This document shows, piece by piece, positions 5,432 through 13,378 of a DNA stretch of 13,378 bases. The notes beneath the pieces are model-generated. The model worked only from the letters and a program-made list of their open reading frames with translations, had not been told where the DNA came from and did not search any database. The position numbers and the translations under genes are program-made. Position 1 is the first letter of the stretch. Every line of letters begins with the position of its first letter. The DNA lies in assembly GCA_014800065.1 (NCBI GenBank), contig JAAVGX010000070.1, positions 1-13,378 on the forward strand, written 5' to 3'. Origin of the DNA: Bacteroidales bacterium (GTDB lineage: Bacteria > Bacteroidota > Bacteroidia > Bacteroidales > Muribaculaceae).

Positions 5432-7291
5432 ATGATACAAATTGTGCGACAATTCCTCAGGTACTTCCGTAGCCCCGAGCGGGACCGCGGGAAATTGTTG
5501 CGTATCAGTCACCGCTACAATGAAGCCATGGGGCGCGTGGCTCAGGCACTTGGTGTGGCCGTGTTTGTCACCTCTATTGCCGTTATCGTAGGATTGCTGA
5601 TATATATCGGCTTTGAGCACGACCGAACTGACCGCTCGCTGATACTGCGGATTCTGCGTATCGGTCAGCTTGTATTCCTTACCTCGGTGCTGTTCAACTG
5701 GTGTTTCCGCTTCAAGCAGACACTCTCCGAGAGTCTTTGGCTCAAACGAATCGTTGATATACTGCTAATCATAACCGTGGTACCGTTGGTGTTTCCGCAT
5801 ATGGGGTCGTCAACGGGGTCCATGTGGCACTTTCTCCGCAGCAACTATCTCTTTTTCAGCGGCGTAGGAATATATGCGCTGGCAGAAGTATCGTTAGGCT
5901 CGATGCAAATGCTCGGGCGGCGAACCAATCCTTCGCTTATCCTATCGGCCAGCTTCCTGATTTTCATTCTGTTAGGCAGTGTGGTGCTGATGTTGCCCAA
6001 GTGTACCAACGGGTCAATAAGCTACATCGATTCAGTCTTTATGGCCGCCAGTGCTGTGAGTATGACAGGGATGTCGACCATCGACACGGCCACCGTATTC
6101 ACGCCCTTGGGTTGGACGGTTATCATGGTTCTGGTCCAAATCGGTGCATTGGGCGTTCTGACATTCACCAGCTTCTTCGCACTCTTTTTCAGTGGACGGT
6201 CAAGCATTTATAATCAGCTGCTTATGCGAGATTTTATCTATTCCAAAAGCATGAGTTCCCTTCTGCCGGTTATACTCTACATCTTCCTGTTCACCCTATC
6301 GGTGGAGGCATTGGGTGCGGTGGCGATTTACTTCACCCTCCCCGCCGACTTCCTCAGCACAACTTATGAACGGATGGCCTTCAGTGCTTTCCATTCAATT
6401 TCGGCTTTCTGCAACGCCGGATTCTCAACCTTGCCCGAAGGCATGGCGACTCCTGCTTTATTGCAAGGCAACCAGCTGATATATGTTGTATTTACAGTCC
6501 TCATTATTGCCGGTGGTATAGGCTTTCCGAATCTGGTCAACTTCAAAGACGTATTAGCCAACTACTTCCGTCGCCTCAAAGGATGGATTACCGGGATACC
6601 GGCCCCGCACCGGGAGCACATCTACGATATCAACACCAAATTGGTGCTTATCATGACCGCCATTCTATTTGTAGGCGGTGCTCTGAGCTTTTTCTTTCTT
6701 GAGCAAAACGGGGTTCTGAAGGGTATGACATTTTGGCAAAAGGTGGTTCAGAGCTGTTTCGGCTCCGCAACCGTCCGTACGGCCGGATTTGCTTCATTGT
6801 CTATTTTCAAACTCGGGAATGTGATGCTACTCATAGTGATGCTGCTGATGTGGATCGGTTGCTCGAGCCAGTCGATGGGAGGAGGTATCAAGGTAAACAC
6901 TTTTGCTGCGCTGGTGCTTAATCTGAAGTCGATAATCCGAGGACAGAACGGCGTGTCGGTCTATCACCGCACCATCGCCACCAGCTCCATCCGCCGAGCC
7001 AATGCCGTGGTAATACTATTTTTCTTCGCCTTTGTTGTGTACACTTTATTGATTCTGCTTCTGGAGCCGACTTTCAAGATTACCGATGTAGCCTTTGAAG
7101 TTTTCTCGGCCCTGACAACGGTGGGATATACCACCGGAATTACTCCCCACATGGGAGCGATGTCGAAATTGGTGATTGCATCGGCGATGTTTGCCGGCAG
7201 GGTCGGTGTGCTTTCGATTCTCTGCGGAATTATCAAAAATAGACCTGACTGCTCTCATATGTATCCAACAGACGATATAATTATTAACTAA
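5432..7291 (+). CDS. trkH: TrkH-family potassium uptake channel subunit
   Basis: Membrane pore subunit of a Trk/Ktr-type potassium uptake system, gated by the RCK protein encoded 10 bases downstream. From the ATG at 5432 it has 619 residues. The pore shows the four P-loops with their filter glycines: SMTGMST (near 210-216), CNAGFST (327-333), RTAGFAS (449-455) and TVGYTTG (563-569). The usual GSTGGGIK stretch after the third pore reads SSQSMGGGIK here. About 160 extra residues at the N-terminus carry several hydrophobic segments before the conserved core; E. coli TrkH has 483 residues. Long forms of this kind are typical of Bacteroidota. An in-frame TTG at 5414 could add six residues, but it overlaps the candidate promoter, so ATG is preferred. 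Codon use is ordinary, with ATA, CGG and CGA present, unlike the biased sigma and mdh genes. Confidence 0.93.
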   Translation: MIQIVRQFLRYFRSPERDRGKLLRISHRYNEAMGRVAQALGVAVFVTSIAVIVGLLIYIGFEHDRTDRSLILRILRIGQLVFLTSVLFNWCFRFKQTLSESLWLKRIVDILLIITVVPLVFPHMGSSTGSMWHFLRSNYLFFSGVGIYALAEVSLGSMQMLGRRTNPSLILSASFLIFILLGSVVLMLPKCTNGSISYIDSVFMAASAVSMTGMSTIDTATVFTPLGWTVIMVLVQIGALGVLTFTSFFALFFSGRSSIYNQLLMRDFIYSKSMSSLLPVILYIFLFTLSVEALGAVAIYFTLPADFLSTTYERMAFSAFHSISAFCNAGFSTLPEGMATPALLQGNQLIYVVFTVLIIAGGIGFPNLVNFKDVLANYFRRLKGWITGIPAPHREHIYDINTKLVLIMTAILFVGGALSFFFLEQNGVLKGMTFWQKVVQSCFGSATVRTAGFASLSIFKLGNVMLLIVMLLMWIGCSSQSMGGGIKVNTFAALVLNLKSIIRGQNGVSVYHRTIATSSIRRANAVVILFFFAFVVYTLLILLLEPTFKITDVAFEVFSALTTVGYTTGITPHMGAMSKLVIASAMFAGRVGVLSILCGIIKNRPDCSHMYPTDDIIIN

Positions 7292-7301
7292 CTCGAAAAC
7301 C

Positions 7302-7988
7302 ATGCGCTACTTGATATTAGGACTCGGAATTTATGGAGAAAACCTTGCACGCGACCTTGCTCAGCTTGGCCATGAGGTTATTGGAGCCGACATCAACCCG
7401 GCTAATGTTGAAAACGTCAAAGATACCCTTTCCACAGTTTATCAGCTTGATTCGTCGGAAGAAAGCGCGTTGGCGGTGTTGCCGTTGCGGAACGTCGACC
7501 TTGTAATCGTTGCCATCGGCGAAAATTTCGGAGCCAGCATCAAAACCGTGGCACTGCTCAAGCAAGCCGGCGTGAAGCATATTTATGCCCGTGCTATCGA
7601 CAAGCTCCACGAAGCAATCCTGCGGAGTTTTGAAATAGACCGTATCCTTACGCCTGAGCAACATGCGGCGGAAAATCTCGTACTTGAGCTCGGTATGGGT
7701 ACGAATATGCGGACACTCAACATCGACGACGACCAAACGGTGGTGTCGTTCGAAGCGCCGGAATACTTCTTCGGTCTACCCTACTCCGAACTAAGTCACT
7801 CTCTCAAAGCCAACTACGACATCACGTTCATAGCTGCGGCGCGCCCTATGGAGAAGCGCAACATCCTGGGTATATCGCGCCCGACCCTTACCGCCCTCGA
7901 TCCATCGGGGCAGACAGTGACCCAAGGGGACAATATCACCATCTACGGGACCAAGGCACGAATCCGGGAACTCATCAAGAAATGGTGA
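7302..7988 (+). CDS. trkA: TrkA/KtrA-type regulatory RCK subunit of potassium uptake
   Basis: Peripheral cytoplasmic subunit that binds nucleotides and gates TrkH. The 228-residue protein has a Rossmann RCK_N domain starting MRYLILGLGIYGENLA with the GxGxxG loop at 7-12 and an acidic residue (D31 in GADINP) at the end of the second strand, which usually binds the ribose of NAD(H) or ATP. The second half (about 140-228) fits the RCK_C/TrkA_C ligand domain. One RCK unit only, so it resembles KtrA/KtrC and not the doubled E. coli TrkA (458 residues); it should form a multimeric ring under the TrkH dimer. The gap to trkH is 10 bases, so the two are co-transcribed. Confidence 0.93.
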   Translation: MRYLILGLGIYGENLARDLAQLGHEVIGADINPANVENVKDTLSTVYQLDSSEESALAVLPLRNVDLVIVAIGENFGASIKTVALLKQAGVKHIYARAIDKLHEAILRSFEIDRILTPEQHAAENLVLELGMGTNMRTLNIDDDQTVVSFEAPEYFFGLPYSELSHSLKANYDITFIAAARPMEKRNILGISRPTLTALDPSGQTVTQGDNITIYGTKARIRELIKKW

Positions 7989-8018
7989 AACGCTCCAAAA
8001 CATATTCTCAACCACATT

Positions 8019-8055
8019 ATCTACCGAAATCTACCGAACAAATTAAAAATTCGGT
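8019..8055. repeat. Tandem 10-base duplication and short inverted repeat upstream of mdh
   Basis: ATCTACCGAA is repeated exactly at 8019-8028 and 8029-8038. The second copy's ACCGAA (8033-8038) pairs with TTCGGT (8050-8055) around an 11-base AT-rich loop, a weak hairpin 45 bases past the trkA stop that might end the trkHA transcript, although no T-run follows beyond GCGTTT. Confidence 0.35.
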
Positions 8056-8085
8056 GCGTTTAGTGGATAAATGAAAAAAAAGCAC

Positions 8086-8093
8086 TATCTTTG
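8086..8093 (+). promoter_or_regulatory. -7 box of the mdh promoter
   Basis: TATCTTTG matches TAnnTTTG exactly. At the -33 position only a loose match is seen (GTTTAG near 8058-8063, 22-23 bases upstream). Transcription should begin near 8100, leaving a leader of about 40 bases that is A-rich before the ATG at 8142. Confidence 0.55.
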
Positions 8094-8141
8094 CAACTGT
8101 ATAACAGGAACAAATATCCAACCCTAAAAACATAGATCACA

Positions 8142-9071
8142 ATGTCTAAAGTAACAGTCGTAGGTGCCGGTAATGTAGGCGCTACATGTGCAAACGTTCT
8201 GGTCAACTTCCAGCTGGCCGACGAAGTTGTTCTCCTTGACATCAAGGAAGGTGTGTCCGAAGGCAAAGCCATGGACATCATGCAGACCGCTAACATTCTG
8301 AACACCAACACCCGCCTGACCGGCGTAACCAATGACTACGCCATGACCGCCGGTTCCGACGTAGTAGTAATCACATCGGGTATTCCCCGCAAGCCCGGTA
8401 TGACCCGTGAAGAACTCATCGGAGTTAACGCCGGTATCGTAAAGAGCGTAACCGACCAGATTCTGGCTCACTCTCCCAACGCTATCATCGTGTGTGTATC
8501 CAACCCCATGGACACCATGACCTACCTCATCCACAAGGCTACCAAGCTGCCCCGCAACCGAATCATCGGTATGGGCGGTGCACTCGACAGCGCACGTTTC
8601 AAGTATTTCCTGAGCATGGCACTGGGTGCTAACCCCAACGACATCGAAGGTATCGTAATCGGTGGCCACGGCGACACCACAATGATTCCTCTGAAGCGTT
8701 TTGCCGCTTACCGTGGCGTTCCCGCTACTCAGTTCATCCCCGAAGATCAGATGGCTAAGGTTGTAGCCGACACTATGGTTGGTGGTGCTACCCTCACCAA
8801 GCTTCTGGGTACTTCTGCCTGGTATGCTCCCGGTGCAGCAACTGCTTCTGTTGTAGCAGCTGTGCTCGGCGACCAGAAAAAGATGATCTCCTGCTCCGCT
8901 CTCCTTGATGGCGAATACGGTGAAAAGGACCTCTGCATCGGTGTGCCCTGTATCCTCGGTCGCAACGGTATCGAAAAAATCGTTGAATTCGACCTCAACG
9001 AAGAAGAAAAGGCACTGTTCGCAGCCAGCGCTGCCGCTGTACACAAAACCAACGCAGCTCTCAACTGCTAA
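8142..9071 (+). CDS. mdh: Malate dehydrogenase (NAD-dependent, LDH-like type)
   Basis: Interconverts oxaloacetate and malate with NAD(H); in fermentative Bacteroidales this feeds the fumarate-succinate-propionate branch. The 309-residue protein has the Rossmann loop GAGNVG (8-13), D33 for the NAD ribose, the mobile loop IPRKPGMTREEL with substrate-binding R83 and R89, N121 in VSNPMD, the Asp/Arg pair near D149 and R152, and catalytic H176 in GGHGD. Arg at the 83 position (R of RKPGM) marks malate over lactate dehydrogenase, where Gln is usual. Length is normal for the LDH-like MDH group. It is a single-gene unit with a promoter at 8086-8093 and a hairpin terminator at 9091-9125. Codon use is strongly skewed, a sign of high expression. 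Confidence 0.97.
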   Translation: MSKVTVVGAGNVGATCANVLVNFQLADEVVLLDIKEGVSEGKAMDIMQTANILNTNTRLTGVTNDYAMTAGSDVVVITSGIPRKPGMTREELIGVNAGIVKSVTDQILAHSPNAIIVCVSNPMDTMTYLIHKATKLPRNRIIGMGGALDSARFKYFLSMALGANPNDIEGIVIGGHGDTTMIPLKRFAAYRGVPATQFIPEDQMAKVVADTMVGGATLTKLLGTSAWYAPGAATASVVAAVLGDQKKMISCSALLDGEYGEKDLCIGVPCILGRNGIEKIVEFDLNEEEKALFAASAAAVHKTNAALNC

Positions 9072-9090
9072 TCAGTAACTGACATAAACA

Positions 9091-9125
9091 CCCTCCGGAA
9101 CGTGCGAACTCAGCATTCCGGAGGG
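9091..9125 (+). terminator. mdh terminator
   Basis: CCCTCCGGAA pairs perfectly with TTCCGGAGGG around a 15-base loop, starting 19 bases after the mdh stop. The following sequence CGTATTATTG is only moderately T-rich. It separates mdh from the thioredoxin gene 30 bases on. Confidence 0.75.
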
Positions 9126-9154
9126 CGTATTATTGTACATTAAATTAGTTTTTT

Positions 9155-9631
9155 ATGAAACATTTATTTCTCCTCTGCGCCGGCGCGCTGATGCTTATGG
9201 GAGCCTCCTGCTCCGGCAAAGCCGCTTCCGAAGCCGCTTCCGACAATAGCGAGACCACCGCACAGGCCGTAAAAGTGGCTCCAACCTTCGAATCGGGTGT
9301 GGTGAACGAACTCACCGATGCATCTATCCTCGAACCGGGTACACCCGTAAACAAGCTCACCGTGGTGGACTTCAACGCAATCTGGTGCGGACCTTGCCGC
9401 CAGCTCACTCCGGTGCTTCATGAAATGGCCACCAAGTATGGCGACAAAGTGGACTTCGTTTCGGTTGACGTGGACCAATTCGGCAACCTCATGGATCAGT
9501 ACAAGCTGGGTAATTCAATCCCCGCCGTCCTCATCCTGGAACCTAACGGAAAATCGGTCTCCTACATCGGTACGGGCGACCTTCTTCCTCAAGAAAAGTT
9601 TGAAGCTATCATCGATAATCTTCTCAACTAA
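9155..9631 (+). CDS. Thioredoxin-fold lipoprotein
   Basis: Probable membrane-anchored thiol-disulfide protein of the cell envelope. The 158-residue product begins MKHLFLLCAGALMLMGASC, a short basic end, a hydrophobic core and a Cys at 19 that fits a relaxed Bacteroidota lipobox. A Ser/Ala/Glu-rich linker (20-45) follows, then a thioredoxin domain with the active site WCGPC (77-81) and the cis-proline in SIPAV (P123). No acidic cluster follows C19, so it lacks the usual surface-export signal and probably faces the periplasm. WCGPC is the reductant-type thioredoxin sequence; the redox partner is unknown. I see no clear promoter in the 30 bases between the mdh terminator and the ATG, so it may depend on read-through or an atypical promoter. 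Its TAA abuts the ATG of the helicase gene, so the two are likely co-translated. Confidence 0.9.
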   Translation: MKHLFLLCAGALMLMGASCSGKAASEAASDNSETTAQAVKVAPTFESGVVNELTDASILEPGTPVNKLTVVDFNAIWCGPCRQLTPVLHEMATKYGDKVDFVSVDVDQFGNLMDQYKLGNSIPAVLILEPNGKSVSYIGTGDLLPQEKFEAIIDNLLN

Positions 9632-10954
9632 ATGACTACTGAAGAAATAACTCGACGCGTCAAGGCCATATCGGGCATCGAATCCCTTAACCCGATGCAG
9701 CAACAGATGGGCGGCGTCGCAATCCCGGGCAAATTCTTACTGCTGTCTCCTACAGGCAGCGGAAAGACGCTGGCTTTCACCATCGTTGTTCTTAGGGCAA
9801 TTCCCAAGGCCGACGGAAAACTGCATACTGTAATCATTGCCCCAACGCGTGAGTTAGTTCTTCAGATTTTTGATGTTATACGTCCTCTGGCAGCCCCAGA
9901 TTATAAAACCGTGGCCCTTTACGGGGGTCATAACGTAGAAACGGAAACAAACTCGCTGCGGGCCGGAGCGGACATTGTGGTGGCAACGCCCGGACGACTA
10001 CTGGACCACATCCACCGAGGTCATCTTTCTCTAAAGTACTGCTCCACTCTTGTGCTTGATGAGTATGATAAAGCTCTTGACCTCGGCTTCCACGACCAGC
10101 TTCGCGATATAGTGCGAAATACAGGCAGCCTCCGCACTCTCATCCTTACTTCAGCAACCTCGGCAACCGAAATTCCTCAATTTATTGACACCAAGGGGAT
10201 TGAAACTTTTGATTTCTCCGATGGTATCAGTGCTGCCGTGCCTGACATTGAGGTATTCAAAGTTGAAAGCCCTGCTCGTGACAAACTCGACACACTCGAG
10301 GCGTTGCTGCGCGACCTTCAGGGCAAGCGAGCCATCGTCTTTGTCAATCACCGTGAAGCCGCCGACCGTGTCTATCAAGCTTTGAAACGAAGCGGGTTCG
10401 GCGTAGCGCTATATCATGGCGGACTCGAACAGGCAGACCGCGAGAAAGCGCTAATCCTATTCGAAAACGGGTCGGCCAACATCCTTGTTTCCACCGATCT
10501 GGCAGCTCGCGGCCTTGACATTGCCGACGTAGAAGCCGTAATTCATTATCACTTACCCACATCTCCGGAAGCATATACCCACCGAAATGGCCGCACGGGT
10601 CGCGCCGGAGCTCGCGGTAAGGCTTATGTAATTGTGTCGGAAGCCGATAATCAGCCCGATTATATCACTGATTTAGAGGTCTTTGAGCCGGCAGGTAAAG
10701 AAAATCCCACCAAACCGGCAATGGCTACCCTTTTCATCAATGCCGGTAAAAAAGAAAAAATATCCAAAGGCGACATCGCCGGTTTTCTTATCCAAAAGGG
10801 AGGCCTGACAAAAGATGAAGTAGGTCGCATTATAGTGAAAGACCATTGCGCCTATGTGGCCGTGCCCGCAGGAAAAGCCCGTGAAGTGGCCGTGGCAGTG
10901 GCTCCCCATAAACTAAAGAACACTCGCGTCCGTGTAACCCAACTAAAGATGTGA
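9632..10954 (+). CDS. DEAD-box-type ATP-dependent RNA helicase with DbpA-like C-terminal domain
   Basis: Cytoplasmic RNA helicase, 440 residues. Motifs in order: a weak Q-like region (NPMQQQM, 20-26), motif I SPTGSGKT (39-46), Ia PTREL (71-75), Ib TPGR (119-122), motif II DEYD (143-146) in place of DEAD, motif III SAT (174-176), motif IV IVFVN (235-239), V STDLAARGLD (287-296), VI HRNGRTGR (317-324). Catalytic Asp-Glu of motif II is kept, so ATPase activity should be intact. The final 75 residues (about 365-440) resemble the DbpA/CsdA RNA-binding domain, which points to rRNA or ribosome-assembly work as in DbpA, but the target is unknown. The ATG at 9632 directly follows the thioredoxin stop codon (TAAATG), and its TGA overlaps the GTG of the TamB-like gene, so all three are translationally linked. 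Confidence 0.93.
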   Translation: MTTEEITRRVKAISGIESLNPMQQQMGGVAIPGKFLLLSPTGSGKTLAFTIVVLRAIPKADGKLHTVIIAPTRELVLQIFDVIRPLAAPDYKTVALYGGHNVETETNSLRAGADIVVATPGRLLDHIHRGHLSLKYCSTLVLDEYDKALDLGFHDQLRDIVRNTGSLRTLILTSATSATEIPQFIDTKGIETFDFSDGISAAVPDIEVFKVESPARDKLDTLEALLRDLQGKRAIVFVNHREAADRVYQALKRSGFGVALYHGGLEQADREKALILFENGSANILVSTDLAARGLDIADVEAVIHYHLPTSPEAYTHRNGRTGRAGARGKAYVIVSEADNQPDYITDLEVFEPAGKENPTKPAMATLFINAGKKEKISKGDIAGFLIQKGGLTKDEVGRIIVKDHCAYVAVPAGKAREVAVAVAPHKLKNTRVRVTQLKM

Positions 10955-13378
10955 TTGTGAGACTCGTAAGTACCCTCAAAGGCATACCCCGTGTAATCGG
11001 ATTTGCCATTTTCGCATTGCTTCTTCTGCTGATAGGTGTTGTCGGGTTGCTGTACTCGAATTGGGCACAGAACCTTATGCATCAGGCTTTTATGGATAAG
11101 TTCGCTACCCTTCCCGATGGTTCGCGAATCGAACTGGACGGGTTCCGGCTCCGATTTCCGCTGCGGCTTACGGTGGATAATCTTGCCATGCACAATGGCG
11201 CCGATACTCTGATGGCGGCTTCTTCGGCTTACATCAATGTAAAAGTGCTGCCTCTTCTGGTGGGCGAAGCGTCTATCGAAACGGCTAACCTTCAGGGAGT
11301 ACAGTATGTGATGGGTGCACCGGATTCGGCAATGTACCTCACGATGCGAGCCGACAGCATAGGCATCAGCCCCGCAACGGTGAAATTATCCACTATGGAT
11401 ATTGACCTGCGCCGTGCCACAATCAAGGGAGGACGCATGGCCATGACTCTCGGGGTGGACACTACTCCTTCTCCCGCCTCGCCTCCCACACAAATGAGCA
11501 TCAACATCGGAAACGTATACCTCAACGATTTCGACTACTCCATGCGGATGATGCCCACAATCGACACACTTTCCGCATATTTCCCCACCGCGACCCTCTA
11601 TGGGGGCAAAATCGACCTTTTCCAACAGTCAATCGACCTTGGTACATTCCGCGGGAAGGGATTGGCAGCCAGATATATAGTACCCGATTCAGCGCAAATT
11701 GCCGATTTCGGCCCGGTGCCGGTAGCGCCTTCGGATTCAACTGCCAAACCCTGGACTGTAAAGATTAAGAATGTGGATTTCTCCGGCTCCCGCGCTCTAT
11801 ATGCTACAAACGGTGTTGAGCCTCTGCCCGGACTCGACTTCACATACATCGAGGTAAGCGACCTCAGCCTTGCCATAACCGACTTCTACAACTGCGCCAC
11901 CACCGTCAAACTGCCACTGAGTGTGAGCGGTACGGAACGGTGCGGTGTGACCCTCGATATCAACGGTAATCTTGACATCGACAGCCAGGCTCTTCGATTC
12001 CGCGACGTAAAACTCAACACCAAAAACGGTACACTGGCCGACTTCAACGCCATCCTGGGTATGGGCGACATGACGACCGACCCCGCCCTGCCGGTAGGAC
12101 TGTGGCTGGATGCAGGGTTCGCTACCGCCGACCTGGCTCTGATGTTCCCTGCAATGCAACCTATAGCCGAAGCCTTGCCGGCCGACGAACCGGTGCAGCT
12201 AATCACCGACATTTCAGGCACGATGGGTCAAATGGAAGTAGATGACATCGACCTCCGAATCAACCGTTGCATAAATCTTCACGCGGCAGGTTCCCTTATC
12301 AATATTATGAACCCCGACCAAATGGGTGGCGACCTTACCCTGCGCGGTAATATAATAAATGTGAAGCAACTTAAGAACAAGATGCTCGACAAGGAGACCG
12401 CCAAGATGATCGACGTGCCCCCGTTGGTACTGGGCGGTAAGGTGAAGATGCACTCGGGCGTGGTGGCCGGAAATCTTAAGGCTACTACAGCAAAGGGTTC
12501 AATTGCAATGGACGCCCGCTGGGACAGCCGTCGCGAAGGATACAACGTCGACATCAATTCAAATGCCCTTCCTGTGAACGCTTTCCTCCCTGAAATGGGA
12601 ATCGGACCGCTCACGGCTCACCTCAAGGCCGATGGCACGGGCTACGATCCTTTCAACAACAAGACCACTCTCGAGGCTGACCTCGTGCTCGACAATGTTG
12701 AGTATCAAAAAGTTGTGTACAAGGACATCACCGGAAAAGTGAGTCTGGCCGACGGCAACGCCAAGGTCAACCTCGATTCAAACAATCCTGACCTCGACCT
12801 CGCTTTGTCAGCGCAAGGCAACCTCAGCGGCGACACCTACCGCTGGGATGCTACCCTCTCCGGCGACCGTATCGACCTGATGGCTCTGGGATTTGCCAAA
12901 GATGTGTCCACCATCAAGGTTAATATGCACGGAAACGCAGTTGTCGGGCCGGGTAAAAACGACATCGACGGAGCCCTCACAATCGACAATCTCTATTACA
13001 CCCAGCCGACCTCAACCATCAGCATGTCGGACATTACCGCCACGGTGGCTACCTCCGATACCACCGTTACGGCCGACCTCCGCAACGGCGACCTCTACGG
13101 CCGCTTCTACTCTCCTATGGGTCTTGATTCGCTGATGGCTCGCTTCTCGGACGTAGGCACAGAACTCTCAAAGCAGATTGCCGTCTACACCATTAATATG
13201 GACAGCCTCGGGCCGCATATACCCGTGTTCGACTTCAATCTCAAAGCCGGGCCTTCCAACTTCATCAACGACTACCTCTCTCCTTCCAAGATGAACATCC
13301 GTAATCTGCAGCTCCACGCCGACAAGGACTCCGTGCTCCATATCGATGGTGGCATCCGCAGACTGCAGACAGCGACCA
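10951..13378 (+). CDS. TamB/AsmA-like envelope protein, 5' part (runs off the window)
   Basis: An uninterrupted frame of 809 codons from GTG 10951 to the window end, with no stop reached. It starts with a short basic end and one membrane segment (about 14-35), then a long series of beta-rich, hydrophobic/polar alternating stretches with many DI/NV/VNLD patterns, as in the beta-helical AsmA/TamB proteins. An early block, with LDGFRLRFPLRLTVDNLAM and then DTLMAASSAYINVKVLPLLVG, matches the N-terminal pattern of that family (substrate-groove start, DTL before a helix-like turn). Members span the periplasm and move phospholipids or assist outer-membrane protein assembly. Start choice: GTG 10951 shares GTGA with the helicase stop; GTG 10957 is an alternative and no ATG occurs before the membrane segment. 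Whether it is TamB proper or another AsmA relative needs the missing C-terminus. Confidence 0.8.
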   Translation, partial: MIVRLVSTLKGIPRVIGFAIFALLLLLIGVVGLLYSNWAQNLMHQAFMDKFATLPDGSRIELDGFRLRFPLRLTVDNLAMHNGADTLMAASSAYINVKVLPLLVGEASIETANLQGVQYVMGAPDSAMYLTMRADSIGISPATVKLSTMDIDLRRATIKGGRMAMTLGVDTTPSPASPPTQMSINIGNVYLNDFDYSMRMMPTIDTLSAYFPTATLYGGKIDLFQQSIDLGTFRGKGLAARYIVPDSAQIADFGPVPVAPSDSTAKPWTVKIKNVDFSGSRALYATNGVEPLPGLDFTYIEVSDLSLAITDFYNCATTVKLPLSVSGTERCGVTLDINGNLDIDSQALRFRDVKLNTKNGTLADFNAILGMGDMTTDPALPVGLWLDAGFATADLALMFPAMQPIAEALPADEPVQLITDISGTMGQMEVDDIDLRINRCINLHAAGSLINIMNPDQMGGDLTLRGNIINVKQLKNKMLDKETAKMIDVPPLVLGGKVKMHSGVVAGNLKATTAKGSIAMDARWDSRREGYNVDINSNALPVNAFLPEMGIGPLTAHLKADGTGYDPFNNKTTLEADLVLDNVEYQKVVYKDITGKVSLADGNAKVNLDSNNPDLDLALSAQGNLSGDTYRWDATLSGDRIDLMALGFAKDVSTIKVNMHGNAVVGPGKNDIDGALTIDNLYYTQPTSTISMSDITATVATSDTTVTADLRNGDLYGRFYSPMGLDSLMARFSDVGTELSKQIAVYTINMDSLGPHIPVFDFNLKAGPSNFINDYLSPSKMNIRNLQLHADKDSVLHIDGGIRRLQTAT

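Noticed and set aside
8124..9044. 306-codon open frame on the minus strand covering almost all of mdh
   Set aside because: It is a shadow of mdh. The strong codon bias of mdh avoids the codons that would create stops on the opposite strand, and the translated product has no recognisable domain, whereas mdh has all family motifs.
9126..9154. Promoter for the thioredoxin gene in the spacer after the mdh terminator
   Set aside because: TAGTTTTT at 9146-9153 resembles a -7 box, but the start would fall downstream of the ATG, and no -33 box fits.
11292..12614. Minus-strand open frames of 70-120 codons opposite the TamB-like gene
   Set aside because: Overlapping shadows of one long uninterrupted plus-strand frame; low complexity and no motifs.
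1..13378. Defence, CRISPR, phage or transposon system
   Set aside because: No array-like repeats, transposase, integrase, nuclease or toxin-antitoxin signatures were found on either strand.

Overview
The window looks like a piece of a Bacteroidota chromosome, most likely order Bacteroidales. Reasons: several intergenic regions carry the Bacteroidota promoter form (TAnnTTTG -7 box, in the best case with TTTG 19-21 bases upstream), start codons sit in A-rich leaders with no clear Shine-Dalgarno, and the gene families (an orphan ECF sigma factor, single-RCK TrkA with a long TrkH, TamB-like protein, short-LID adenylate kinase) fit that group. Family-level placement (a Muribaculaceae-like gut bacterium) is only a guess. 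All intact genes look chromosomal and mostly housekeeping; I see no transposase, phage, CRISPR, rRNA or tRNA.

Layout. 1-94 (minus): the first 31 codons of a possible unrecognised gene cut by the window edge. 95-417: no gene, but three GC-rich palindromes of one apparent REP-like type, one of which can end transcription of the next gene. 418-4485 (all minus): long-chain acyl-CoA ligase, adk, hpt and a polytopic LPG_synthase_TM/YbhN-like membrane protein, transcribed in the order membrane protein, hpt, adk, ligase, with an internal promoter for hpt-adk-ligase that overlaps the stop codon of the membrane protein. 4486-4778: divergent control region with back-to-back promoters and four palindromic TTGTnACAA-type boxes. 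4779-5285 (plus): ECF sigma factor and its terminator. 5432-7988: trkH-trkA potassium uptake pair. 8142-9071: mdh with its own promoter and a strong terminator. 9155-13378 (plus): thioredoxin-fold lipoprotein, DEAD-box-type RNA helicase (motif II is DEYD) and a TamB/AsmA-like envelope protein that runs off the window; these three are head-to-tail with abutting or overlapping stop/start codons.

How they work together. hpt and adk are purine salvage and nucleotide balance; the ligase activates fatty acids; trkHA imports potassium under nucleotide-sensing gating; mdh serves the oxaloacetate-malate-fumarate branch; the last operon joins an envelope thioredoxin, an RNA helicase and a probable lipid-transport or outer-membrane assembly protein. 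The most unusual signals are regulatory: the box cluster at 4548-4595 placed over the start of the membrane-protein transcript, the orphan sigma factor with strongly optimised codons, and the palindrome cluster at 126-386. I found no convincing evidence of an entirely new multi-gene system.
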